From assembly GCA_964343805.1 (NCBI GenBank), contig CAYFLR010000010.1:62001-126000 (forward strand): DNA of 64,000 nt, given 5' to 3'. The DNA is from CAYFLR01 sp964343805. GTDB taxonomy: Bacteria > Bdellovibrionota_B > Oligoflexia > CAYFLR01. Shown one piece after another: positions 17,175 to 26,017 of the stretch. Within the stretch, counting starts at the first letter, position 1. Each line of letters opens with the position of its first letter. The notes under the pieces were generated by a model. The model made no database searches and was not told where the DNA came from. It saw only the letters and a list, made by a program, of their open reading frames with translations. A program made the position numbers and the translations under genes.

Positions 17175-18623
17175 TAGAATACTTTTCCCACTATCCTTTT
17201 GTTGTGGGGTCATTGCCCTCATTGCATTCTTAAATACAAGTCAAAGTCTTTGGGGATTTGCTGAGGTTCAGTACACATCTCAAACCGAAGATGTTGAAAA
17301 GGGTTTTGTTAAGCCATATATTCCTCCAGCTGGAATTATAATTAAAGGCTTTGCCGGTCGACTTCCTCCGCCTAAATCCAGAGGTGTTTTGCCTCCAGGG
17401 GCCGCACCAGAAGTGTATATTGTCCAACCAGGCGATACTATGTCTTCCATTTGTGAGAGGGTTCTTAATGATAGAGAGTACTGGCCAAAGTTGTGGGCTC
17501 TAAACCCTCATGTAACTAACCCTCACTGGATTTATCCAGGAACAGAAATTCGATTTTATCCCACTACCGAGATTGGACCTCCTTATCTAAAAATTATCCN
17601 NNNNNNNNNNNNNNNNNNNNNNAAGAAGATGAAATATCTATTATCACGATAGATGAATTAGAACAGGCACCGGCTGCTTTGTTTACCTTTGGAGGAAAAA
17701 GGTTTTCAAGTGATTCCATTCGCTATGTCTTGACGGGTTATATATCCCAAGAACCTGAAATCCAAACAAAGGGGTTTGTGAACAGAAATTATGATGCAGC
17801 TGATCGAATGGCTGAGGGGAATTACCTCTGGTTAAAGCTTCATGGTGTTCCTGAATATGAGGAAGGAATGGAGCCTCAAGATTTAAGCGAGTACATTGGC
17901 GTGAAATACACAGTTATTGAGATCACCGAGCTAGATGTGGAGCGTGACTCTGGAGCAGAGGGTAGATTGGTCCGATATAAGGGGATTCTAGAAGTGGTGG
18001 GCCATGAAAAAAATCAGTTGAAAGCGGTGGTGGCTAACTCTTTTGTTGATATCAAAGCAGAAGATCCAATTGTGGAATACACTCCATTTACAGTAGATAT
18101 TGATGTGGACCCTCGTGAAAATGGGCCTGATGTCAAAGGACGTGTTGTTAGTTCAGGGTATTCGTATAAATCACTCTCTGCTGATGGTGATATTGTCTTT
18201 ATTGATCTTGGAGAAGAAGATGGAGTGAGTGAGGGAAATGTCTTCTCCATTTTTACATATTATGATGATGATCCCAGTCAACCGAGTAAAAAGCTTGGAA
18301 TCTTAAAAGTAGCAGAAGTTTCACCCCATTTTTCCAGTGCCGTCATTTTGCGGTCCTACAACGAAATCCCTGAAGGGGCCCACATTTGGCATGATCCTAA
18401 TGCAGAATTCTTAGGAGAGGATGAGGAGGAAGGTGATGACGAGGGTGAGGAGGATGACGAGAACGAGGACAATGAAGACAACGAAGATAATGAAGACAAC
18501 GAAGACAACGAAGATAATGAAGACAATGAAGATGATGAAGACGACGAAGATGATGAAGATGACGAAGATGACGAAGATGACGAAGATGACGATGATGACG
18601 AAGATGACGAAGATGATGAATAA
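17164..18623 (+). CDS. Exported LysM protein with FlgT-C-like region and acidic tail (interrupted by gap)
   Basis: An exported peptidoglycan-binding protein of roughly 485 residues. A signal peptide (hydrophobic to about residue 30) precedes a Pro-rich linker and a LysM domain (YIVQPGDTMSSICERVL ... YPGTEIRFY). After the gap at 17600-17622 the frame resumes at EDEISIITIDE and runs through a beta-rich region. DIVFIDLGEEDGVSEGNVF and LGILKVAEV there resemble the C-terminal domain of flagellar assembly protein FlgT and related envelope proteins. The last about 65 residues are almost only Asp/Glu/Asn. Frames before and after the gap differ by one, so its true length is not 23. The ATG at 17164 follows GAGGAG and overlaps the upstream lipoprotein gene. 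Predicted role: periplasmic scaffold tied to the cell wall. Confidence 0.75.
17600..17622. other. Assembly gap (23 N) in the LysM gene
   Basis: Run of 23 Ns separating the LysM half from the C-terminal half. Frame comparison implies a missing length of about 24 or 21 bases, plus multiples of three. Confidence 0.95.
18415..18622 (+). repeat. In-frame low-complexity repeat encoding an Asp/Glu/Asn tail
   Basis: Tandem units of GAAGACAAT/GAAGATGAC type encode Asn-Glu-Asp then Asp-Glu-Asp runs up to the stop of the LysM gene. Units are multiples of three, so length variation keeps the frame. The opposite strand shows a long Ser-only frame purely as a by-product. Confidence 0.85.
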
Positions 18624-18659
18624 TTCATATTGACTTTAAAAAGATAAAAAGATAAATGG

Positions 18660-18700
18660 ACCCTCCCTAGGGCTTGATATAACCTTAATATAGGGAGGGT
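18660..18700 (+). promoter_or_regulatory. Hairpin covering the dprA ribosome-binding site
   Basis: ACCCTCCCTA (18660-18669) and TAGGGAGGGT (18691-18700) form a perfect 10-bp stem with a 21-base loop. The 3' arm contains the purine-rich AGGGAGGG that would act as Shine-Dalgarno for dprA, and the 5' arm is its exact complement. No T-tract follows, so this is not a normal intrinsic terminator. A translational control element is inferred. Confidence 0.6.
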
Positions 18701-19644
18701 TGCCGCTGAAAAACTTATTAGCCCTGCACTTATTACCCCTCAATCCCCGGTCAAAATTTCTATTATTTAAATATTATTCAAATTATTTCAAAGGAGTGGA
18801 GGCTTTCATAAAAGCAGATAGGTATCAATTGCTAGAGGGTTTGAAAGGTCTTCTTCAAAGTGAATTAGTGCGTTCTTTTCCAAAAATGCACTGGATCAAA
18901 ATACAAAGAAGAGCCAATGATTCTTTAGCAAATGAAGTTTGGGACCGTGTTGAGAGAGAATTATCTTATTGTTTGACTCAAAAAATCTTAATAGTCACTC
19001 TGATTAGCCAAAAGTATCCGCCGGGATTATGGGACCTTTACGATCCTCCATTGGTTCTATTCCTAAAAGGAAGTTTTCAGAAACTTCAAGAAGGTGGAAT
19101 TGCCATTGTGGGCTCAAGAGATCCGACTATTTACGGTGTGATGTTGACCCGTAATCTTATCCATTACTTAAAAAGTACTTCTGAGTATACAGTGAGTGGA
19201 GGAGCTCGGGGGATAGACTCTGTTGTGCATAGAAGTTCAATTTCCGCCAATATCCCCAATGTTTGTGTCTTAGGGGGAGGTTTGAAGTGGGCTGTGAAGT
19301 TAAGTGGTGGACTTTATTACGATTTAATGGGTTCTACTCAAACATTGCTGCTCAGTGAATTTACTCATGACACTGTTCCATCAAAGTACTCTTTTCCACA
19401 AAGGAATCGAATAATTAGTGGACTTGCGAAAAAAATAACTGTAATGGAAGCAGCAGCCAAGAGTGGGGCTCTTATAACTGCCGAATTTGGAACGGACCTA
19501 AATAGAAGAGTTTATGCTTTTCCGGGGCCAATAGATTCTCAAAACTCCTATGGTACGAATCGGCTAATATTTAATGGAGCCACCCCTATTTTTGATATAA
19601 AGCAATTTGTGGAAGGGTTTAAATTGAATGCAAACCCTACTTAA
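18700..19644 (+). CDS. dprA: DNA processing protein DprA
   Basis: A 314-residue DprA/Smf protein, which binds incoming single-stranded DNA and loads RecA during natural transformation. The Rossmann-like core shows IAIVGSRDPTIYG, VSGGARGIDSVVHR, VCVLGGG, FPQRNRIISGLAKK, MEAAAKSGALITAEFG, YAFPGPID and LIFNGATPI, in the family order. The usual SGLARGID is SGGARGID here. There is no C-terminal winged helix. The N-terminal about 100 residues look like the SAM-like extension seen in many DprA proteins. The start is uncertain: TTG 18700 directly abuts the AGGGAGG element, while CTG 18706 has better spacing. It is followed by smg-like and topA genes, a conserved order. Confidence 0.9.
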   Translation: MPLKNLLALHLLPLNPRSKFLLFKYYSNYFKGVEAFIKADRYQLLEGLKGLLQSELVRSFPKMHWIKIQRRANDSLANEVWDRVERELSYCLTQKILIVTLISQKYPPGLWDLYDPPLVLFLKGSFQKLQEGGIAIVGSRDPTIYGVMLTRNLIHYLKSTSEYTVSGGARGIDSVVHRSSISANIPNVCVLGGGLKWAVKLSGGLYYDLMGSTQTLLLSEFTHDTVPSKYSFPQRNRIISGLAKKITVMEAAAKSGALITAEFGTDLNRRVYAFPGPIDSQNSYGTNRLIFNGATPIFDIKQFVEGFKLNANPT

Positions 19645-19759
19645 AACAGGCTTCTTCAGGGTGGGAGAATAAAATATACTTGATGATTTTTATTTGAAAG
19701 GGCAAAATAGGCTCATTACGATTAACTATAATAGAACTTAGTTTGGAATTATTAGTAGT

Positions 19760-20224
19760 TTGAAACATAGTATTGGTGAAAAAGTAGCAGCATTTATATT
19801 TAGAGGAGGGAATATCATCCATGATGAAACCCTACTCTATCGAGAATTGGCTTCTTGTGGATATGAGCAAGAGGATATTCTCGAAGCCATCGACTGGTTT
19901 ACAGATGTTTTTCTAACCGGTGACTTGCACGGAGTTTGTGACTTTTTTAGTGACTCTGAAGGGCATATTAGAATCCAGTCGGCTGAAGAAGAGGTAGAGA
20001 TTCCCAATGAATTTTTTAATCATCTCTTAGCTTTAAAAAAAAGTGGCTACATAGACCGCTACTCCTTCGAAGATATAGTGAATAAACTAATGGTACATCA
20101 GGGACAAGAGTTGGACAAAGAAGATCTTCAATCCTTGCTGATGCTCCAATTGGTTGAGAATTATAGAGTTGATTGGCAGACCAAGGTAGTTGAGCTGCAA
20201 AAGGGGAGAACCTATACAAATTAG
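19760..20224 (+). CDS. smg: Smg-like (DUF494) protein
   Basis: A 154-residue acidic protein of the Smg/DUF494 type, function not established in the family. The pattern 'LLYRELASCGYEQEDILEAI' near residues 25-44 followed by Trp-Phe, and the C-terminal 'EDLQSLLMLQLVEN', match the layout of Smg proteins. Position is the strongest support: smg classically lies between dprA (smf) and topA, exactly as here. The start is a TTG with no good ribosome-binding site; the upstream in-frame stop (19739-19741) leaves little room for alternatives. About 35 bases separate it from topA. Confidence 0.65.
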   Translation: MKHSIGEKVAAFIFRGGNIIHDETLLYRELASCGYEQEDILEAIDWFTDVFLTGDLHGVCDFFSDSEGHIRIQSAEEEVEIPNEFFNHLLALKKSGYIDRYSFEDIVNKLMVHQGQELDKEDLQSLLMLQLVENYRVDWQTKVVELQKGRTYTN

Positions 20225-20259
20225 TTTCTGAGCGTTAACCTATCTAGAAAAAAGTAAGA

Positions 20260-22575
20260 ATGGCAAAATCAGTACTTGTAGTGGAGTCGCCAGCCAAGGC
20301 GAGGACACTTAAAAAATATTTGGGAGATGAATTTCAAACCGTAGCTTCAATGGGTCATGTAATTGACTTACCAGAAAGGCGTCTAGGGGTAGAAATTGGA
20401 GATAACTTTATTCCCAAGTACGAAGTGGTAAAGGGCAGGCTAAATGTCATTAACGATATAAAAAAGGCTGTCAAAAGAGCGGATAATGTTTATTTGGCGC
20501 CTGACCCCGACCGAGAAGGTGAAGCCATTGCTTGTCATATGGCTGACCTTATTAAGGAAGTGCTAAAAAAAGGCGCTAAAATTCATCGAGTACTATTTAA
20601 TGAAATTACTAAAAAGGCTGTTTTAGAAGCTCTTGATAATCCACAGGAGTTAGATCAACACAGATTTGAATCCCAGCAAACAAGGCGTATTCTAGATCGT
20701 TTGGTGGGTTATAAAATTAGCCCTCTCTTATGGAGAAAAATTAAACGAGGTTTAAGTGCGGGGCGTGTTCAATCCGTAGCTTTAAAGGTTATCTGCGAAA
20801 GAGATGAAGAGCATCGTAAATTTGAAAAAGAGGAATACTGGACCATTCTATGTAGTTTGGTTGAGCCCAAATCTAACGAGGGATTTGACGCCGCCTTTTG
20901 GAAGGTGAGTCAGGATCTTATTCAGATTCCTAACGAAGAGTCTGCCTCTAAATGGGAAGCTGATCTCAATGATGATACCTATAAAGTTGTTTTGGTTCAA
21001 AAGAAGCAGAGAAAAAGATCTCCTGTTCCTCCTTTTAATACCAGTTCACTTCAACAGGAGGCCTATCGTAAGTTAGGGTTCACTGCCAAAAAGACAATGA
21101 TGGTGGCCCAGCGATTATATGAGGGTATTGCCGTTGGAGAAGAAGGTCCGATTGGTTTGATCACTTACATGAGAACAGATTCTTTTAGGTCGAGTCCTCA
21201 GGCAGTGGATGAAATTAGGAGCTTCATTGAAGGGAAATATGGGAAGGATTTTCTACCTAAAAAACCAGTGGTCTATAAATCAAAGAAGAATATCCAAGAT
21301 GCGCATGAAGCCATTAGACCCACCTCAATCGAGTATCCGCCTAGCACCATCAAAGAGCATCTGCAAAAAGATGACTTTATGTTGTATCGTTTGATTTGGA
21401 ATCGCTTTGTTGCCTCTCAGATGAATCCATCTATCAGTGATCAAACAACCTTAGAGATGGAAGGCGTTAAAAGGCCTGAACTGCGCTTAAGAGCAACTGG
21501 TTCTGTTTTAAAATTCAAAGGTTTTCTCTCCGTCTATGAAGAGGGAATCGATGAAGATGGGGGAAATTCAAAAAAATCCAAAAAAGCACCTGATACCAAG
21601 AGTAAAGAGAGTGGGTATAATAACCTGTTACCTGATCTAAAAAAGGGAGAGATCCTGCATCTTAAAAAAGCTGATAAAAAGCAGCACTTTACCCAACCTC
21701 CTCCGCTGTATAATGACAGTTCCATTGTTAAAGAGTTGGAATTGAAGGGGATTGGGCGACCATCTACCTACGCTACTATCATTTCCAATATCCAAGATAA
21801 GCAGTATGTTTTAAAAGAGCAGGGTCGTTTTGTCCCTACTGATTTAGGACGGGTGGTAACGGATCTCTTAGTGGAGCATTTTCCCACCATATTAGATGTG
21901 GGCTTTACTGCTGATATGGAAAATAAACTGGATGCCATTGAAGAAAACCAAAAAGATTGGCAATCAGTTCTTCACGACTTCTATAAGGGGTTTGAAGTTG
22001 AGTTGAAAAACGCTGAAGACAATATGCGTAATCTCAAACGTGAAGAAATCCCTACAGATATTGATTGTGAAGTTTGTCAGAAGAATATGGTCATCAAATG
22101 GGGAAAGAATGGAAGTTTCCTTGCTTGCTCAGCCTTCCCTGGTTGTAAGAATACTAAAGAATTTAAAAAAGATGAAAATGGTAATATCGTAATTATAGAA
22201 GCAGATCGTTTTGGTACCACCTGTGAGCGCTGTTCTAAAGATATGGTTATTAAAAATGGCCGATTTGGACGTTTTGTGGCCTGTGAAGGTTATCCTGACT
22301 GTAATAACACCAAGCCTTTCACTATTGGTGTGCCTTGTCAGGAAGAAGGATGTTCGGGTGAGTTCGTTGAAAGGAAAAGTCGAACCGGCAAACTCTTTTG
22401 GAGTTGTATTAACTATCCCAAGTGCCGATTTGCCTCTTGGAATTTGCCATTAAAAGAAAAGTGCCCTGATTGTGGAGCTAATTTATCTGAAAAGAAATCC
22501 AAGAAGCGCGGAACCGAGCACGTTTGTTTGAAAAACTGTGGATTTGTTCAATCTGTTTCAACAGATGATGATTAA
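20260..22575 (+). CDS. topA: DNA topoisomerase I
   Basis: A 771-residue type IA topoisomerase that relaxes negative supercoils. The Toprim domain has LVVESPAKARTLKKYLG at the start and APDPDREGEAIACH. LSAGRVQSVALK lies in the core, the catalytic Tyr303 sits in GLITYMRTDSF, and GIGRPSTYATIISNI is also present. The C-terminus carries four zinc-ribbon-like modules with Cys pairs (CEVC...CSAFPGC, CERC...CEGYPDC, C..EGC...CINYPKC, CPDC...CLKNC). Length and order are typical. It follows the smg-like gene by 35 bases and precedes rpoZ by about 105 bases of AT-rich sequence with no clear terminator. Confidence 0.98.
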   Translation: MAKSVLVVESPAKARTLKKYLGDEFQTVASMGHVIDLPERRLGVEIGDNFIPKYEVVKGRLNVINDIKKAVKRADNVYLAPDPDREGEAIACHMADLIKEVLKKGAKIHRVLFNEITKKAVLEALDNPQELDQHRFESQQTRRILDRLVGYKISPLLWRKIKRGLSAGRVQSVALKVICERDEEHRKFEKEEYWTILCSLVEPKSNEGFDAAFWKVSQDLIQIPNEESASKWEADLNDDTYKVVLVQKKQRKRSPVPPFNTSSLQQEAYRKLGFTAKKTMMVAQRLYEGIAVGEEGPIGLITYMRTDSFRSSPQAVDEIRSFIEGKYGKDFLPKKPVVYKSKKNIQDAHEAIRPTSIEYPPSTIKEHLQKDDFMLYRLIWNRFVASQMNPSISDQTTLEMEGVKRPELRLRATGSVLKFKGFLSVYEEGIDEDGGNSKKSKKAPDTKSKESGYNNLLPDLKKGEILHLKKADKKQHFTQPPPLYNDSSIVKELELKGIGRPSTYATIISNIQDKQYVLKEQGRFVPTDLGRVVTDLLVEHFPTILDVGFTADMENKLDAIEENQKDWQSVLHDFYKGFEVELKNAEDNMRNLKREEIPTDIDCEVCQKNMVIKWGKNGSFLACSAFPGCKNTKEFKKDENGNIVIIEADRFGTTCERCSKDMVIKNGRFGRFVACEGYPDCNNTKPFTIGVPCQEEGCSGEFVERKSRTGKLFWSCINYPKCRFASWNLPLKEKCPDCGANLSEKKSKKRGTEHVCLKNCGFVQSVSTDDD

Positions 22576-22680
22576 ACATATTGATATTAGAAGGTGTTTT
22601 TATTTTCCCCTTTCTTTTTAGCGGGAAATCAGGTATGAAGTATCCCTTAATTTTTGTAAGCTCATTAAGCGAGGCTATTT

Positions 22681-22899
22681 ATGGCAAGAATTTCAATTGA
22701 AGACTGTTTAGATAAAGTGGATAACCGCTTTGCATTGGTTATCGCCGCTGCAAATCGAGCCAAGAAACTACTAAAAGGTGATGAGCCTCTCTTAAAGTGT
22801 GATAACAAAGAGAATGTAACTGCCTTACGTGAAATTGCTAAAGGCTTAGTCGATGTAAAACTAGGCACCCCTGAAGAAGACGAATCCTCTGAAAAGTAA
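22681..22899 (+). CDS. rpoZ: RNA polymerase omega subunit
   Basis: A 72-residue protein beginning [20 protein letters not shown], the omega family signature, with the typical helix 'AANRAKKLL' and '[11 protein letters not shown]'. Omega assists assembly of the beta' subunit into RNA polymerase. GAGG lies a few bases upstream of the ATG. The acidic C-terminus is short. It converges on der, with about 35 bases between the two stops. Confidence 0.95.
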   Translation: MARISIEDCLDKVDNRFALVIAAANRAKKLLKGDEPLLKCDNKENVTALREIAKGLVDVKLGTPEEDESSEK

Positions 22900-22933
22900 T
22901 CCCGGATCCTCATTTCATTTTGTCGGATAAACT

Positions 22934-24283
22934 CTAGACATTTTTTTCTAGTGTATTATTTTTTGATCTAAATATCAGTCGTACTGGTACGCTTTCCATT
23001 CCAAAGGTTTTTTGGATCTGATTTCTCAGATAACGCTTATAAGAGAAATGTATCGCATCAGGTTTGTTTGCAAAGAATACAAAGGTGGGAGGCTCAATAC
23101 TTACTTGAGTACAGTAATAAAAGCGAATAGGTTTGTATTTTGCTTTGCTATGAGATGGCGGTGGGTGCTTCTCTAGTATTTCATTTAGGGTTTGATTGAG
23201 TTTGGAAGTAGTCACCTTTTTGGTGTATTGAGAGTGGAGTTCTGGAATAAACTTAAGTAGCTTATTGATCCTTAAATTTTCTTTAGCAGACACCAAACAG
23301 TGAGGAGCTTCTAAAAATCGGAGTCGATGTTTAATATCTTTTATAAAATTGTCTGCCTCCTTGGAATCTCTTTTCTCAATGAGATCCCATTTGTTAATAG
23401 CGAGAAGAAGAGCTTTTCCGCTTTCCAAAACAGTACTTACAATTTTAGTATCTTGCTCTGTAACACCTTCGGTGGCATCTAAAACCAAGATAGCTATGTC
23501 ACACTCTTCAATGGATTTTATTGAGCGCCTTACACTATAAAATTCCGCATCGTTTCTCACCTTTGATTTCTGGCGGATTCCAGCAGTATCAATAATCCGT
23601 ATTCTTTGATTGAAGTATTGAAGATAGGAATCAATAGAGTCTCGAGTGGTTCCGGAAATGGGGGACACAATATTTCTTTCATCATTTAAAAGGCGATTTA
23701 AAATAGATGATTTTCCTACATTGGGTCGTCCAACCAGAGCTAACGAAAGATCATAATCTTTAGTGAACTTCATGGTGCTAGGAATTTTTTCTAAAATCAC
23801 ATCTTCTAGTTCACTGATGCCAAGTCCATGCTCTGCTGAAACAGGGAACAGTTGTTCAGTACCCAACTCATAAAATTCATGGGCTCTTGTTTCATGTTCG
23901 GTACAATCTATTTTATTAACGAGAACCAAGGTCTCTTTTTGAATTCGAGTTAATTGTTGAAAGAGTTCTCTATCATATTCACAGTATCCTTCTTTCCCAT
24001 CAACGACAAAAAGGATCAAATGGGCTTCTTTGGCGGCCACCAAGGCTTGATTTTGTATGTAATCAGCCAATTCAGATTCATCATCATGTGCCAAGCCTCC
24101 AGTGTCCACTATGACAAATTCTCTCTCTGCGATGGTCATTTTTCCGTAGTTTCGGTCTCTGGTTAAACCAGAATAATCATTGACTATCGCTTTTCGTGAA
24201 CCTGTCAGGCGGTTGAATAGCTTAGATTTTCCTACATTGGGACGACCAATTAAAACAATCGTGGGGTTATTTTTAGTATTCAT
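22934..24283 (-). CDS. der: Ribosome biogenesis GTPase Der (EngA)
   Basis: A 449-residue protein with two tandem GTPase domains and a C-terminal KH-like domain, required for 50S ribosome assembly. The first G domain has GRPNVGKSKLFNRLTG, YSGLTRDRNYG, DTGG and NKID; the second has GRPNVGKSSILNRLL, SGTTRDSID, DTAGIRQKSKV and NKWD. The residue after the first P-loop Ser is Lys rather than the common Thr, which should not affect the G1 signature. Its start overlaps the era stop by 11 bases, so the two are translationally coupled in an mtaB-rnc-era-der operon. Confidence 0.97.
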   Translation of the reverse strand: MNTKNNPTIVLIGRPNVGKSKLFNRLTGSRKAIVNDYSGLTRDRNYGKMTIAEREFVIVDTGGLAHDDESELADYIQNQALVAAKEAHLILFVVDGKEGYCEYDRELFQQLTRIQKETLVLVNKIDCTEHETRAHEFYELGTEQLFPVSAEHGLGISELEDVILEKIPSTMKFTKDYDLSLALVGRPNVGKSSILNRLLNDERNIVSPISGTTRDSIDSYLQYFNQRIRIIDTAGIRQKSKVRNDAEFYSVRRSIKSIEECDIAILVLDATEGVTEQDTKIVSTVLESGKALLLAINKWDLIEKRDSKEADNFIKDIKHRLRFLEAPHCLVSAKENLRINKLLKFIPELHSQYTKKVTTSKLNQTLNEILEKHPPPSHSKAKYKPIRFYYCTQVSIEPPTFVFFANKPDAIHFSYKRYLRNQIQKTFGMESVPVRLIFRSKNNTLEKNV

Positions 24284-25181
24284 TTAGCACCAGCTCTTTA
24301 ATTTTTTGATCTGAATTCATCCATCCTTCATCCACAGAAACGAGTATGTCTAGATAGACTTTGGCTTGTAAAAAGTTTTCAATTTCTTTTCTTGCTAAGG
24401 AACCGATTTTCTTTAGCATGCTTCCTTGTTTTCCCAGGATGATTCTACGATGTGAAGTCCTCGGAACAATGATTTTTGCTTTTATCATCGTTTTTTGACA
24501 GGTCTCTTGCATCTGCTCAATGACGACGGTGGTTTGGTAGGGAATCTCTTTATAGATCTCTTTAAAAATTCTTTCTCTAATCAACTCAGCTACAAAAAAC
24601 TTGGTAGATCGGGTTGTAAGTTGATCTTCGGCAAACATTGGCTCTTGTTCGGGAAGTTTTTTTGCAACTACTTTTAAGATTTCTTCTACCCCCTGAGCTT
24701 TGAGGGCAGAAATGGGTATTAAGGGACAGTTTGGAAAACGCTCACCAATTTCACTCATAATGGGTAAGAGTTCTTCCTTATTCTTCACCTGATCAACTTT
24801 GTTGAGCAATATTATTGCATCTTCGGGATTATTATCTGCAATATCCAAGATATGTTGATCTTGATGATCTAATTTTTTACTCACGTCTATCAGTATGAGG
24901 AGGACATCTGCCTGTTTGAGAGAAAAAATGGCTTCTTTCATTATTGTTTTGTTTAGCTTAGATCCCTGTTTGTTTTTTGTTATTCCAGGGATATCAAGAA
25001 ACGCATATTGGGTATTAGGCTTATTAAGAATCCCTATGATTTGATTCCGAGTGGTTTGAGGTTTGGCTGTCGTAATGGCTAGTTTTTCACCTAAGAGGGC
25101 ATTTAACAGGGTCGATTTCCCAACATTGGGTTTACCAACAAGAGCGACATGGCCAGCTTTAAATTGTTTTTGATTATTCAT
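24273..25181 (-). CDS. era: GTPase Era
   Basis: A 302-residue GTPase with a C-terminal KH domain that binds the 3' end of 16S rRNA during 30S maturation. Motifs visible are GKPNVGKSTLLNALLGEK, KPQTTRNQIIGI, DIPGI and LNKVDQV, then the KH element ILGKQGSMLKKIGSLARKEI. Length is typical. It lies between rnc (18 bases upstream) and der (overlapping), the common rnc-era arrangement. Confidence 0.97.
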   Translation of the reverse strand: MNNQKQFKAGHVALVGKPNVGKSTLLNALLGEKLAITTAKPQTTRNQIIGILNKPNTQYAFLDIPGITKNKQGSKLNKTIMKEAIFSLKQADVLLILIDVSKKLDHQDQHILDIADNNPEDAIILLNKVDQVKNKEELLPIMSEIGERFPNCPLIPISALKAQGVEEILKVVAKKLPEQEPMFAEDQLTTRSTKFFVAELIRERIFKEIYKEIPYQTTVVIEQMQETCQKTMIKAKIIVPRTSHRRIILGKQGSMLKKIGSLARKEIENFLQAKVYLDILVSVDEGWMNSDQKIKELVLNEY

Positions 25182-25199
25182 GAGAGTCCTTGATTCCTA

Positions 25200-25988
25200 C
25201 TAAATTGTTACTGACTTTGTCTTAGAGTCTGGGTGGTTAAGTGGCAGTTGCTCCAACATGCGAATGGCTTGTTTGGCTGCAGTTTGGGCGGCTTCTTTTT
25301 TGCTTTTTCCTTCCGCTTCACAAATCGCTTTTCCCTTTAAAGAAACATTTATAGTGAAGGTTTTGTTGTGGTCAGGGCCCGCAACATTGGTAATGGTATA
25401 AACTGGAGTTTCAGCAAAGGCTGCTTGTGTTAACTCTTGCAGGTTGGTCTTATAGTCTACTTTAAAAAAGACTGAGGGGTCAGAATCAAGTAACTTTTTG
25501 AAGTGAAGGTTAACAAAAGAGGTGGCTTGCTCTAGGTTGGAGTCTGAATAAATTGCCCCTATCAAAGATTCAAGAGCATCAGCTAAAATTGAGCTTTTGT
25601 TTCGACCTGCAGAGAGTTCTTCTCCTTTGCCAAGGAGTAGGAAGTCGCCTAAATTTATATTTCTTGCGATTTGAGCGAGAGATTTTTCATTTACAATTGC
25701 AGCTCTGATTTTTGATAAATCCCCTTCATTTAATAGAGGGTATTGTTTCATTAAGATGGTGCTAATAATCAAGTCAAGTACTGCATCCCCTAGGAATTCT
25801 AAACGTTCGTTACTGCTATATTCTTTTAAAGATCGGGTATTAGACTCGTCACTTTTATAGGAATTCCATTTATGTAAAAAGGATTTATGGATGAGAGCAT
25901 TTTGTAATTTATTGATGTCCTTAAACTGATACTTAATAGTTTCCATTAATTTAGGAAGCATGTCTAAATTGATTTGAATCTTGTCCAT
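25200..25988 (-). CDS. rnc: Ribonuclease III
   Basis: A 262-residue RNase III that cleaves double-stranded RNA in rRNA and mRNA processing. The catalytic domain shows NERLEFLGDAVLDLII and DALESLIGAIYSDS with the expected acidic residues. The C-terminal dsRNA-binding domain ends with KGKSKKEAAQTAAKQAIRML-type sequence. A roughly 30-residue N-terminal extension is slightly longer than in E. coli. It forms an operon with mtaB upstream (29 bases) and era downstream (18 bases). Confidence 0.97.
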   Translation of the reverse strand: MDKIQINLDMLPKLMETIKYQFKDINKLQNALIHKSFLHKWNSYKSDESNTRSLKEYSSNERLEFLGDAVLDLIISTILMKQYPLLNEGDLSKIRAAIVNEKSLAQIARNINLGDFLLLGKGEELSAGRNKSSILADALESLIGAIYSDSNLEQATSFVNLHFKKLLDSDPSVFFKVDYKTNLQELTQAAFAETPVYTITNVAGPDHNKTFTINVSLKGKAICEAEGKSKKEAAQTAAKQAIRMLEQLPLNHPDSKTKSVTI

Positions 25989-26017
25989 TGAAACCTCTAA
26001 GGTTAAAGTTTTTTACT

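Noticed and set aside
18356..18628. Minus-strand open frame encoding almost only serine.
   Set aside because: It is the exact complement of the Asp/Glu repeat at the end of the LysM gene, with no ribosome-binding site or plausible protein composition.
22576..22680. Terminator after topA.
   Set aside because: T-rich stretches are present, but no stable GC stem precedes them.
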